Positions 34,813 through 43,964 of a stretch of DNA of 50,588 nucleotides are shown one piece after another. Origin of the DNA: Oscillospiraceae bacterium (lineage in GTDB: Bacteria > Bacillota > Clostridia > Oscillospirales > CAG-272); assembly GCA_015064885.1 (NCBI GenBank), contig SVRJ01000012.1, forward strand, positions 1 to 50,588. Direction: 5' to 3'. Below the pieces are notes generated by a model. The model saw only the letters and a list, made by a program, of their open reading frames with translations, ran no database searches and was not told where the DNA came from. The first letter of the stretch is position 1, and every line of letters begins with the position of its first letter. A program made the translations under genes and the position numbers.

Positions 34813-37800
34813 TTATTTTTTGAGTTTATTTCCTCCGAGGCTATAGTAGTTTCCAAAATAGATAAGGATCCAGGCGAGGAAAAGGAAGAATAACGTCAGC
34901 ATTACGATCAGAGGCGTATCAGATTTGTATATGGGGAATATGATCTCGCTGTGATCGTTCAGAGCGATTACGTTTATTACGTGCGTTATGTATCCGCACA
35001 CACGCGTTTCTCCGATGCGGTTGAATAGGTATGCCGCAAAATAGGTCAGATAACAGAGCGAGAAGGCATAGAAAAGGTTTATCGGCTGATAGTTTTCCTC
35101 CGGCATAAGCTCGGGAGAGGTAATGAGCTTATATATCAGCGCGTTAAGAATTACGTGCGCCGCTATAGAAAGCGTCGCCCTCGCTATACGCACACCCTTG
35201 CTTTGGCTCAGCCTCTTTACCGCACGTGCGGCACCGGGATAGCCCTTGCTCTGCGCGAAGGCATAAAGCTCCTTTGCCTTGCTTTCATTCTTTTCGGTTC
35301 CTATTTTGTATTCGTAGCATCTCGCGAGATAATACGCGCCCTCCGCATTACCGTTCTCGTAAGAGGCACTGTACCACTTGAATGCCGCCTGCTTGTCCTT
35401 CTTTACGAGCTTTCCTTCCTCGTAGAAGCACCCGAGTCGGCACTGCGCGGCAGCATAGCCCTCCTCCGCGGAAAGTCTGCAGTATTCAAACGCCTTCTTT
35501 TTGTCCTTGCGGACTCCTTTTCCGCTCAGATAGCATTCCGAGAGATTGTATTTTGCTTTAGGAAGATCGGGAGCCGCCTTCGTGAAATATTCAAATGCAA
35601 GCTGATAGTTCTTTTTCTTTCCGTCGCTTCCGTTGTAGTAGGAAACACCGAGAGCGTTGAGCCTTCTTGCATCCGCGAGTCTGCGCTCCTGTTCGGCTTT
35701 CCTTGCCTCCTCAGCCCTTTTTTTCTCCTCGGCAAGCTTCGCCTCCTGCTCACGCCTGAGATTCGCCTTGCGAGCGATGTCGGCTATAACGGCATTTCTT
35801 GCCTCCTCGGCTTTGCGTGCCTCCTCCTCGCGGATCTTCTCGTTGTTGCGCGCAATGTCTGCCAGTGCGGATCTGCGGGCGTCTTCCTTCTTTTGAAGCT
35901 TATCGAGTCTGTCTGTCGCCTCCTTGCTTCCGAGCTCCTTTGCGGTCGTATACCACTTTTGGGCAAGCTCGGCGTTTACCTCAACACCGTTGCCCTCCTC
36001 ATAGTAACGGGCAAGCTCATACGCTCCGTTTGCGCTTCCTCTCTCGGCAGAGATCTTGTACCAGTCGAATGCCGACTTTAAGTCCTCGTCAACTCCTATG
36101 CCGTCCTGATAGCAGCGTGCAAGGTTGTACGCACCGTCCGCACTCTTGCGCTCGGCTGAGATCTTATACCATTCGTAGGCGAGGATCGGGTCCTCGTCGT
36201 CACATAAGCCTATTTCATAGAAGCGCGCGAGATCGTTCGCACCCGCGGCACTTCCTCTGTCCGCCGAGATCTTGTACCACTTGAATGCCTCGTCGAGATC
36301 CTCGTCGGTGCCGAGTGCACGCTCGTAGCAGCTCGCCAGATAATACGCACCCGCCGTGCTCTTTCTCTCCGCGGCAATGCCGTACCACTTGAATGCCGCC
36401 GCAGGATCCTTGACTATGCCTTGTCCGTATTCGCAGCAGATGCCGAGATTGCACGCACCGTCGGCACTGCCAAGCTCAGCCGCCTTGAAGAAATATTCAT
36501 ACGCCTTTATAAGGTCCTTCGCTTTTCCGTTCCTTCCGTTGTAATAGTCGCATCCGATCGCGTTGAGCTCGGTTGCCTTGTCGGAGGAGGAAGAGGAGTC
36601 CTTTCCTGATACGTCCTCAGCGTCCTTTGCCTTTTTCATGGCGGTGAGCTCCTTTGTGAGCTCGTATTCCTTGTACGTGCTTACGAATTTGTTTTCTCCG
36701 CATTCGTTGCAGAACTTGGAGGCTATCGGATTTTCGGAGCCGCAGGAAGCGCAGAATTTGCTCTTCTTTCTAAGTTCCTTCTTGCAGGAACGGCATACGT
36801 CAGCCGATATCGGATTTTCGCTTCCGCAGTAAGGACAGAGTATTATCTTTTCGGGCTCCTCTGCCTTTACCTCCTCGGGCTGACTGTCGGCGTCGTCAAA
36901 CGAATATATTCTGTGTACTACCTCCTCGGGGGAATAAGCGTACTCGAGTCCGCCGAAGAACTCTGTTACCACCTTTTCCGCATACGGCTGGGAGATAAGA
37001 TTGTCTATCCTGTATTCGACTCTGTACTTCTTGTACTTGTAGGGAATAGAAGCGTAATTCTTTCTGTATTCGGCGGGCGCGCAGAGGGTGTCTGCCGCCT
37101 TTACGTGCTTTAGCTCTACCCTCAGAGCGTCACACTCCATGCTTCTTGAATTTCCGGAGGAAACGAGAACCAGACATCTGCAGTTGTCGAGAGCCTCGTG
37201 TATCGCCATCTCGTAATTCTGCTTTGCGCCTCTGCCGTGCCTGAGATTTCTTGCCGCAACAAAGCAGTCGAGTCCGTTCTTTTCGAGATACTCTACAAGC
37301 TCCTCCACCTTGCGCATGTCCTTGCTCGAATAAGCAATGAAAACGTCTCTCGGAAAGGAGGTCTCATACGTTCCCGCATTGACCTTCTCCATCTCGTCGG
37401 AAATGAGAGTGGAAAGGTCCTCAAAAACAGACGTATCCGTGCCCTTGTACGCCCTCTCGACAAGATCCTGAAGGGGAAGGGCATACTCGGAACGCATAGA
37501 CCTCAGAATATGCTTTACCATGCCGTATACGAGAGAGAAGTCCTTATCCGCGTCAACAGATCTTATGCTCTCGCATATCTCGGACGGTGTTCCGCTGTTT
37601 GCGGTGCAGTAGAAGCACGCCATAGTGTCATCCGGAATATACTCCTTTATTTTTTCACAGATAGAACAGATCTTTTGGCTGTCCGTGTATTGCTCCTCGA
37701 GAGCGTCGTAGAGATTTCTTCTGAGATTTGCCACCTTCTCGAGCTTGTCCTCGCTCAGAAGAACGCGCAGAAGCTTCTCACTCTCCTCTCTGACACTCTT

Positions 37801-37896
37801 GTCACTGTACGTGTTCCTGCAGTAATTGCATTCCCACGTGTATGCATCCTTTTGTATAAGAGACGCTCCGCACGTCTTACAGAATTTTACGTCCAT
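34813..37896 (-). CDS. TIR-Sel1 protein A, membrane-anchored
   Basis: 1027 aa. N-terminal zinc ribbon (C6, C9, C23, C26), helical region, TIR_2 domain (183-300; DVFIAYSSKDMRKVE; E261 in LRVELKH), two zinc ribbons (354-371 and 382-399), Sel1 repeats (about 440-680), a charged coiled coil rich in Ala/Glu/Arg (about 680-770), further Sel1 repeats (770-900) and a C-terminal hydrophobic region (about 905-1020) with three or four membrane spans. The N-terminal domains should face the cytoplasm. AAAGGAAAAA precedes ATG 37896. First gene of the cluster, 72 bp after pepD; no clear promoter of its own was seen, so it may be read from further upstream. Confidence 0.87.
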   Translation of the reverse strand: MDVKFCKTCGASLIQKDAYTWECNYCRNTYSDKSVREESEKLLRVLLSEDKLEKVANLRRNLYDALEEQYTDSQKICSICEKIKEYIPDDTMACFYCTANSGTPSEICESIRSVDADKDFSLVYGMVKHILRSMRSEYALPLQDLVERAYKGTDTSVFEDLSTLISDEMEKVNAGTYETSFPRDVFIAYSSKDMRKVEELVEYLEKNGLDCFVAARNLRHGRGAKQNYEMAIHEALDNCRCLVLVSSGNSRSMECDALRVELKHVKAADTLCAPAEYRKNYASIPYKYKKYRVEYRIDNLISQPYAEKVVTEFFGGLEYAYSPEEVVHRIYSFDDADSQPEEVKAEEPEKIILCPYCGSENPISADVCRSCKKELRKKSKFCASCGSENPIASKFCNECGENKFVSTYKEYELTKELTAMKKAKDAEDVSGKDSSSSSDKATELNAIGCDYYNGRNGKAKDLIKAYEYFFKAAELGSADGACNLGICCEYGQGIVKDPAAAFKWYGIAAERKSTAGAYYLASCYERALGTDEDLDEAFKWYKISADRGSAAGANDLARFYEIGLCDDEDPILAYEWYKISAERKSADGAYNLARCYQDGIGVDEDLKSAFDWYKISAERGSANGAYELARYYEEGNGVEVNAELAQKWYTTAKELGSKEATDRLDKLQKKEDARRSALADIARNNEKIREEEARKAEEARNAVIADIARKANLRREQEAKLAEEKKRAEEARKAEQERRLADARRLNALGVSYYNGSDGKKKNYQLAFEYFTKAAPDLPKAKYNLSECYLSGKGVRKDKKKAFEYCRLSAEEGYAAAQCRLGCFYEEGKLVKKDKQAAFKWYSASYENGNAEGAYYLARCYEYKIGTEKNESKAKELYAFAQSKGYPGAARAVKRLSQSKGVRIARATLSIAAHVILNALIYKLITSPELMPEENYQPINLFYAFSLCYLTYFAAYLFNRIGETRVCGYITHVINVIALNDHSEIIFPIYKSDTPLIVMLTLFFLFLAWILIYFGNYYSLGGNKLKK

Positions 37897-37968
37897 CTTG
37901 TTTTTCCTTTGTTGAATTTATACTTGCTTTCTTGCTCGGTGCGAGATACGTTTGCTTTTATCCGGCGG

Positions 37969-39399
37969 TTATTTCATCATCTCCGCAATAACCGCGCACA
38001 GCCTCTGGGTGGAGGGAATACCGAGACGCTCGTCGGGAGAGTGTATGTCTATTTCGTCGGGTCCTACCGAGATTATGTCCATGTCGGGAATAGCGTTCTT
38101 GACAAGACCGCACTCAAGTCCCGCGTGGAGTATAAGCCTCTTTATCTCCTTGCCGTAAAGCTTTTCAAAAGCCGCGCAGAAGGAATCGCAAAGCTCGCTC
38201 TGTCCGGGGTAGTTCCAGCCGGGATAACGGTTATAGTGCTTTATTTCGGTAGCGTTGCAAAGCTCTGCGGCGAGCGTTATCTCCTCCTCGCCCGAGTCGA
38301 GCTGACCCTCCTTGGGTGAACGGGTGCTCCATACGAAGTTGATCTTTTCACCGTCCGTGCTTACGCTTCCGAGGTTTCTCGAGAATTCAACGAGCCCGTC
38401 TATCTGCGCGCTCATCTTGAGTACGCCCGTGCGAACGCTTCCGCAGAGGAGTATCTTCTTTGTGGAATCCTTGTCAAAGGCCTTGCCGCACACCTCGTCG
38501 GATACGAGAAGGAGCATATTTTTGTCGCTCTCGGCAAGCTCGCCCCTTACGTCGCATTCAATGAGCGCAAGCTCTTTTTTGACGGCATACGCGTCCTTGC
38601 ACGCAATAACGGCACACGCCTCTCTTGCGATGGCGTTGTCCTTGTCTCCTCCGTTCACCGAAACGAGACGAACGTCATGCCTCAGCGAGAGAGAACGGAG
38701 TATGCGGAAAATAAGAGCGGTAGCACTGTGTCTGTTTCTGTTTATATCCTCACCCGAGTGTCCGCCTATAAGTCCCTTTACGGTTATGCGGAGACAGGGG
38801 TCGGAATTTTCCTCGAGCACGCCCTCGAGAGTTACCGCAGAGCGTACGCCTCCCGCACAGCCCACGGTTACGAAGCCCTCCTCGGCACTGTCGAGGTTTA
38901 TCATTTTTCTCGCCTTTATGAGAGAGTAGTCGAAGCAGCCGGCACCGACGAGACCTATCTCCTCGCCCGAGGTGAAAAGGCATTCGAGAGCGGGGTGGGA
39001 AGAGAACTCACCGTCGAGAGCGGCAAGCATCATGGCGACCGCAACTCCGTCGTCGGCGCCGAGAGTGGTTCCTCTTGCCTTGATGAAATCTCCGTCTACG
39101 TAAAGATCGAGACCGTCCGTGAGAAAATCGTGAACCGTTCCCTCGTTTGCCTCGCAGACCATGTCGGTGTGACCCTGAAGAAGCACCGCCCCGTCCTTCT
39201 CTCTGCCCGGCGTAGCCGCCTTTGTGACAAATACGTTGTTTGCGCTGTCTCTGACGCAGAAGAGCGAACGCTCACGGGCAAAATTCTCTATATAATCGGC
39301 GATCTTTTCCTCGTGCAGAGACATTCTCGGAATTGCCGATATCTCCTCGAAATATTTAAAAAACAGGTTAGGGGTAAGATGTGAAAGCACATTTGACAT
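37969..39399 (-). CDS. pepD: Aminoacyl-histidine dipeptidase (M20, PepD)
   Basis: 476 aa zinc dipeptidase. Metal and catalytic residues: HTDM with H77 and D79, GADDG with D116 bridging, SGEEIG with E146-E147, NLDS with D170, and a C-terminal HAGLECG and IHSPDE. It hydrolyses Xaa-His and other dipeptides in the cytoplasm. Full length, with both the catalytic and the lid domain. AAGGAG precedes ATG 39399. It lies directly upstream of the TIR cluster in the same direction; whether they share a transcript is open. Confidence 0.93.
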   Translation of the reverse strand: MSNVLSHLTPNLFFKYFEEISAIPRMSLHEEKIADYIENFARERSLFCVRDSANNVFVTKAATPGREKDGAVLLQGHTDMVCEANEGTVHDFLTDGLDLYVDGDFIKARGTTLGADDGVAVAMMLAALDGEFSSHPALECLFTSGEEIGLVGAGCFDYSLIKARKMINLDSAEEGFVTVGCAGGVRSAVTLEGVLEENSDPCLRITVKGLIGGHSGEDINRNRHSATALIFRILRSLSLRHDVRLVSVNGGDKDNAIAREACAVIACKDAYAVKKELALIECDVRGELAESDKNMLLLVSDEVCGKAFDKDSTKKILLCGSVRTGVLKMSAQIDGLVEFSRNLGSVSTDGEKINFVWSTRSPKEGQLDSGEEEITLAAELCNATEIKHYNRYPGWNYPGQSELCDSFCAAFEKLYGKEIKRLILHAGLECGLVKNAIPDMDIISVGPDEIDIHSPDERLGIPSTQRLCAVIAEMMK

Positions 39400-39448
39400 G
39401 ATATAATATTCTCCTTCTTGGTTTTTTTGATGTAAAATTGTAAAATAG

Positions 39449-39499
39449 AAGACCGAGGTCGGCGTGCTTCTTTTTGGAAAACAGCTCGGGCTCGGTCTT
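39449..39499. terminator. Possible terminator between mreB and pepD
   Basis: Nine-bp arms AAGACCGAG (39449-39457) and CTCGGTCTT (39491-39499) with a 33-nt interior. The tail on the minus strand is only CTATTTT, so this is weak. Confidence 0.4.
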
Positions 39500-39545
39500 G
39501 CGAAAAATGTTATTCTGTTTGTTTTTCACGCGACGCGCGTATGCC

Positions 39546-40565
39546 CTATCTCAAAGAATTGCGTGAGTCTGTGATCTGATCTCTGAAATGCTTCAGATTC
39601 TGGAGAGCGATGCCGGTTCCTATGGCAACGCAGTCGTGGGGATTCTTTGCGAGAACGGTGTTGATACCCGTCATTCTCCTTATCAGGTCGGGAAGACCGT
39701 GGAGCTGGCTTCCTCCTCCCGTGAGGATTATTCCGTTGCGGAATATCTCGGGAACTATCTCGGGAGGCGTGCGTACCAGAACGTCGCTTATCCTCGCGAG
39801 AATAAGACCGAGCGGAGGAGCGAGTGCCTCGAGCATCTCGAACGAGGTGACGTTTACCGCCCTCGGAAGACCGGTGTCCAGACAGCGACCCTTTGCGAGA
39901 GTGTCGGACGGGTGCTTGTGAGCAAATACCCAGCCTATCTGTATCTTCAGCTTTTCCGCAGTCTTCTCTCCTATGAGAAGATGGTACTTCTGCCTTACGT
40001 ATCTGGCAATGCTCTCGTTGAATTTGTCTCCCGCCGTCCTTATCGAATCCGAAACGATGACGGTCCCGTTGACTATGACCGCGATATCGGTCGTTCCGCC
40101 TCCTATGTCGACGATCATGTGTCCTGTCGGATCGTCTACCTTTATTCCCGCACCGAAGGCAGCCGCGAGAGGCTCCTCTATAAGATAGATCTCCTTTGCG
40201 CCTGCTTGAAGCGCCGCGTCTCTTACCGCCTTCTGCTCGACGTCAGAGGTGCTGCTCGGTGTACATATCATTACGCGCGGACTTACGACAAGACCTCCGC
40301 ACGCGCTCTTGAGGTAGTATTTTATCATACGGCTGGTAGGCTCGTATTCGTGAACGACTCCGCCCTTGAGCGGTCGTATTATCTGTATGTTTGACGGTGT
40401 CCTGCCTATCATTCCGTAGGCTTCTTTTCCGTATTTTATTATCTCCTCGGTATTCCTGTCTATCGCGAGAACACTCGGCTCGCGTATCATGACTCCCTTG
40501 CCGCTTACGTATACCTGTATGGTAGCGGTTCCGAGATCGATACCTATGTCTTTTCTTCCGAACAT
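39546..40565 (-). CDS. mreB: MreB/Mbl-family rod-shape protein
   Basis: 339 aa actin-like ATPase. IDLGTATIQVYV (phosphate 1), VEEPLAAAFGAG-type IEEPLAAAFGAG, VDIGGGTTDIAV (phosphate 2), and the adenosine motif LTGGGSQLHGL. It polymerises under the membrane and guides elongation synthesis. ATG 40565 follows AAGGAG; the 18-nt upstream extension has no site. It stands alone, without mreC/mreD, so it could be the Mbl or MreBH type; I cannot decide. Confidence 0.92.
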   Translation of the reverse strand: MFGRKDIGIDLGTATIQVYVSGKGVMIREPSVLAIDRNTEEIIKYGKEAYGMIGRTPSNIQIIRPLKGGVVHEYEPTSRMIKYYLKSACGGLVVSPRVMICTPSSTSDVEQKAVRDAALQAGAKEIYLIEEPLAAAFGAGIKVDDPTGHMIVDIGGGTTDIAVIVNGTVIVSDSIRTAGDKFNESIARYVRQKYHLLIGEKTAEKLKIQIGWVFAHKHPSDTLAKGRCLDTGLPRAVNVTSFEMLEALAPPLGLILARISDVLVRTPPEIVPEIFRNGIILTGGGSQLHGLPDLIRRMTGINTVLAKNPHDCVAIGTGIALQNLKHFRDQITDSRNSLR

Positions 40566-40692
40566 TTTTCTCCTTCCCGGCATCTGCCGAAATTTTCATA
40601 TATTCTGTTGTTATTCTGTTTTTACGTATGATAAAGCCGGAAATACGGCCCGGCGGTAATTATAAATTTTTATAAAAAACTATATATATAAT

Positions 40693-40721
40693 ATTATACT
40701 ACATCTCCGAAGAAATTTCAA
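40693..40721 (-). promoter_or_regulatory. Promoter of mreB
   Basis: Minus-strand TTGAAA (40721-40716), 17-bp spacer, TATAAT (40698-40693). The start site gives a leader of about 120 nt, AT-rich, in which no structure was recognised. Confidence 0.8.
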
Positions 40722-40779
40722 CAGCAGTGTTAAAAAATAATTGAATAAATTCAAAACATTTTAGAAACTTAATGTCAAC

Positions 40780-41721
40780 TCATTTTCCGAAGTCGGTGAG
40801 CACCGATTTTGCCGCCCCCTCGGGAGAATATCTCCACACGTCGATGTGGTCTGTCTCCTCCCTAACGAAGTATTCCGCCTCGGGAGGGAATGACGCCCGC
40901 TCGAGTACCTCGATGAGGACCAGCTTTATCTTCATCCTCTGCGGAAGGATGCTCTTTATGTATACCGAGGCAAAACGGCCGACCGGGTCGCTCTCCGGAT
41001 CGAATGGCGGCTTTATCTCGGCGAGCCCGGCAAGATTCGGCGCAAGCTCGACGAATATTCCGTACGGCTCAACGCTGCGTATTATTCCCCTCACCGTCTG
41101 CCCGGGAGAAAAGCGGGAGGCATTCTCCTCCCACGTGCCGTACAGCTCCCTCTGGGATGCGAAGACCCTGCGCGTTTGGCGGTCGATGCTCCTTATCGCA
41201 CAGCGTATGAGATCCCCCTCGCTCAGTCTGTCGGACGGATGTGATATCCTCGATACGGATATCGAATCCACACTCATTAGCGCGGGATATCCGCAGCCTA
41301 CGTCGAGAAAAGCCCCGAAGGGCTCGAGGTGAGTCACCCTCGCCTGCCTTACGTCGCCCGGAAGAAGACGGCTGACGTATTCCTCATAGCACCTCTTCTG
41401 CGCCTCCCTCCTCGAAAGAAGGAGAGTGCGCCCGTCATACCCCTTTATAACAAAGCTCACCGGCTTTCCCACCTTCGTTATTACGGCAATGTCCTTTGCC
41501 GGGACCCCGTCCTCCCCGTAGGCTATCTCCTCCTTCGGAATTATACCGTTTCCGATAGGGGTGCTTACGTGCAGATTCATGTCTCTGTCGCAGAGGAACG
41601 CCTTTCCCTCGGCGACCGTCCTCTCCTCTATCGCCCTGTAAAGAGAAAGCCTTGAAGAAAAGACCTCCCTGTTTTGTTCCGTACCTATGAGTGAGCCCTC
41701 CGGCATATATCTGTTGTCCAT
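40780..41721 (-). CDS. S1-domain RNA-binding protein
   Basis: 313 aa with a degenerate N-terminal S1-like segment (about 35-105) and two clear S1/OB domains (about 121-192: GDVRQARVTHLEPFGAFLDVG; and 205-275: GQTVRGIIRSVEPYGIFVELAPNLAGL). Similar to the shorter S1-like proteins of Clostridia that replace full-length ribosomal S1. It probably binds RNA on the ribosome or acts in translation control. ATG 41721 with AAAGGGA upstream; the extension to 41781 has no site. Upstream of mreB, which has its own promoter. Confidence 0.82.
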   Translation of the reverse strand: MDNRYMPEGSLIGTEQNREVFSSRLSLYRAIEERTVAEGKAFLCDRDMNLHVSTPIGNGIIPKEEIAYGEDGVPAKDIAVITKVGKPVSFVIKGYDGRTLLLSRREAQKRCYEEYVSRLLPGDVRQARVTHLEPFGAFLDVGCGYPALMSVDSISVSRISHPSDRLSEGDLIRCAIRSIDRQTRRVFASQRELYGTWEENASRFSPGQTVRGIIRSVEPYGIFVELAPNLAGLAEIKPPFDPESDPVGRFASVYIKSILPQRMKIKLVLIEVLERASFPPEAEYFVREETDHIDVWRYSPEGAAKSVLTDFGK

Positions 41722-41873
41722 GCTGATCTTGTCCCTTTCTTTTAAAATTATACAGGCAATAGTATGCGCGTGCCAAAGCATATATTACAGACAAAAAAGA
41801 AAAAAAATAAGCCGCAAGCTGCCTTTTACAAATCAGAAAAAGATGTAGGTAAGATTAAAGAAGCAAGCGGATG

Positions 41874-41924
41874 CTTCGTCATATTGCACAAATCAAAGCC
41901 TGATTTTTGTGCACTTGAACGAAG
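41874..41924. repeat. Nested inverted repeat between divergent genes
   Basis: Outer CTTCGT/ACGAAG and inner GCACAAATCA/TGATTTTTGTGC arms nest, and AAGCA/TGCTT stands just before. It lies just upstream of the surface-protein promoter and could be an operator region or a degraded repeat. Confidence 0.4.
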
Positions 41925-41947
41925 AGAAAAATAATCAAAAAAAGCGG

Positions 41948-41976
41948 TTGACAAAAGATATGCCGGGTGATATAAT
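41948..41976 (+). promoter_or_regulatory. Promoter of the surface-protein gene
   Basis: TTGACA (41948-41953), 17-bp spacer, TATAAT (41971-41976). Confidence 0.88.
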
Positions 41977-42012
41977 ATACTTACAAATCTTTTTTAGGAA
42001 AGGAATGCGGCT

Positions 42013-43683
42013 ATGAAAAAATTATTATCACTCGCACTTGCACTCACGATGATCCTTTCTCTTGCATCAGTGCTCGGACTTACAGTTTCCGCAGCCAATG
42101 CACTTGAAAAAACGTATGACGCGGCAAATAACGGAGACGTTCTTTATAACGTCGTCTTTGATAAGACCGACGGTGTTTACGTCCCCAAGACCTTCTCCGC
42201 CGCTTCAAACGACCTTGCAAAAGACCTTAAGGTCACGGTTGCCGATAACGGCAAGACGGTAACTCTTCTCCACAGTAATAAGGAAAGCGGACGTACGTGG
42301 TGGGGCTCCGCCATCGACGGCCTCGTCCTCGGAGAGGGCAAGCAGTATACCGTTTCTGCCGAGGTCTCCTTTACAAGACACCGCTCGGGTATCTACCTTA
42401 CCTTCGGACCTGTCGATACCGACTCCAACGCCCATGAAAAGGCTATAGGTATCTACGGAAATGAAAAGGACGGATGCTTCATGTACGGCGGAGACGCCCT
42501 CTACGGTAAGTACGCATCAAACGGCGACTACGTAAGCTGGTATCTCCATGAGACCACCGTTCCCGATTCTGTAAAGAACGACGTCCATAAGAATATCATA
42601 TTCGTTATCGACGGCTACGACGTATACGTCTATATGGACGGATATTTCTTCGATATGACCACCATTCCCGCGCTTGACGGCTACGATAAGCTCGGTATCT
42701 CGGGTTACCTCTACTCGAGCAACGCTGAAATGACTATAAAGAACGTCACCGTAAAGAAGGGCCTTTCTCTTATAGGCTCGACCACCTTCCCGACAAAGAC
42801 TATAGATATGTGGGCTGACAATACAAACCCCGCAGATCCTTCGTATCAGGGCAAGGACTACGCTTCGGCTAAGGACGGCGATAAGCTCGTTGACCTCAGA
42901 TTCAACTCAAGGACAGGCGTATACGCTCCGGGCTGGAGCTATAAGGAAGGCGTTGACGATACAAAGTCTGTGTTCAGCGCAAACGAAGCTACCATCGTCA
43001 AGTCGTTGGGCGGCCACGCATGGTACGGCGGTAAGATAAACGGATATAAGATGACTCCGGATACGACTTACACGTATCAGTTCAAGGTAAAGTGTGTGGG
43101 AGCAAAGTCGGGCGGCGTATTCTTCAACTCGGGCAACGCCAACAGCATATTCCTCCAGACGAGAAGATCCCCCTCCGGCGTATACGGTAACTTCAACGAT
43201 ACCACAAAGACGCTTGAAATGAGAATGATAACCCTCCGTGTATCGCATACGATAGATTTTTATAATAAGCATAACTATACGGATATCGACTATGCCGGTA
43301 CGGTAAAGCCTCTCGTTGATAAAGACGGATACACAGACGTACGTATAGTTCTCAAGGGCTATGACTACCTCTTCTACGTAATGGACGAATCGGGTGAATA
43401 TAAGTTCGTCGAAGACTATACTCTCTCAAAGCAGTACGATATCGGAAACGACGATAACCTCGCCTTCTACGTTCTCAACGATAATAACAATACGACCTTC
43501 TCGGTAAAGGACGCCGCAGTATATAAGGGCGACCTCTTCAGCGTTAAAGAGGATACTCCCGTAACTCCCGATCCCACACCTACACCAAACCCCGGCACAG
43601 GCGATATATCGACAGTACTCGCATTTATCACTCTCGTGGCTCTTGCAGGCGTTGTAATTACAAAGAAGGCGTTCCTCAGATAA
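42013..43683 (+). CDS. Exported surface protein with duplicated domain and NPGTGD tail
   Basis: 556 aa. Signal peptide (1-28, LLSLALALTMILSLASVLGLTVSA). Two homologous halves of about 220-250 residues (about 32-250 and 257-508), each opening with a YDxAxNGDxLYNVVF / YASAKDGDKLVDLRF type segment and running through a beta-sandwich, LamG/carbohydrate-binding-like fold (TYTYQFKVKC, GKQYTVSAEV). A Pro/Thr spacer (about 518-530) leads to NPGTGD, a membrane span (about 535-551) and a basic end (KKAFLR). This is a sorting-type anchor, but not LPXTG. Likely a cell-surface glycan-binding protein. AAAGGAAT precedes ATG. Confidence 0.8.
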   Translation: MKKLLSLALALTMILSLASVLGLTVSAANALEKTYDAANNGDVLYNVVFDKTDGVYVPKTFSAASNDLAKDLKVTVADNGKTVTLLHSNKESGRTWWGSAIDGLVLGEGKQYTVSAEVSFTRHRSGIYLTFGPVDTDSNAHEKAIGIYGNEKDGCFMYGGDALYGKYASNGDYVSWYLHETTVPDSVKNDVHKNIIFVIDGYDVYVYMDGYFFDMTTIPALDGYDKLGISGYLYSSNAEMTIKNVTVKKGLSLIGSTTFPTKTIDMWADNTNPADPSYQGKDYASAKDGDKLVDLRFNSRTGVYAPGWSYKEGVDDTKSVFSANEATIVKSLGGHAWYGGKINGYKMTPDTTYTYQFKVKCVGAKSGGVFFNSGNANSIFLQTRRSPSGVYGNFNDTTKTLEMRMITLRVSHTIDFYNKHNYTDIDYAGTVKPLVDKDGYTDVRIVLKGYDYLFYVMDESGEYKFVEDYTLSKQYDIGNDDNLAFYVLNDNNNTTFSVKDAAVYKGDLFSVKEDTPVTPDPTPTPNPGTGDISTVLAFITLVALAGVVITKKAFLR

Positions 43684-43703
43684 CGAAAAAGACTTAAAAT
43701 ATT

Positions 43704-43734
43704 AAAGCTGAGCCCTTCAGGCTCAGCTTTTTTA
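43704..43734 (+). terminator. Terminator of the surface-protein gene
   Basis: 11-bp perfect stem AAAGCTGAGCC/GGCTCAGCTTT, 5-nt loop, T-run. Confidence 0.92.
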
Positions 43735-43893
43735 TAGAAAAATAAAGGCGTCATATGCCGCTTTTGCCGATATCGGAGATAAAAAAACGTTCCCGACGGC
43801 AGAGTTTGAAGGAGAAAAAAGCCCCCATTTGCCCGAAAAAACGAGGAAAACGCAAAAAAAATTAAAATAATCAAACTTTTTTATAAAAAGTAC

Positions 43894-43922
43894 TTGACAA
43901 ACGAAATGAATTGTGGTATAAT
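43894..43922 (+). promoter_or_regulatory. Promoter of rplM-rpsI
   Basis: TTGACA (43894-43899), 17-bp spacer, TATAAT (43917-43922). The leader is short (about 38 nt), with no room for an L13-type autoregulatory structure. Confidence 0.9.
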
Positions 43923-43964
43923 ATGCAGGCTGAAAAATTATAAATTTAATCGGAGGAATTTAAA

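Noticed and set aside
28070-37896. Thoeris or CBASS system
   Set aside because: No ThsA-like SIR2/SLOG protein, no CD-NTase and no nuclease is next to the TIR genes, so a named system cannot be claimed.
34345-38319. Long plus-strand frames opposite the TIR genes
   Set aside because: They mirror the Sel1 and TIR coding periodicity and have no ribosome sites.
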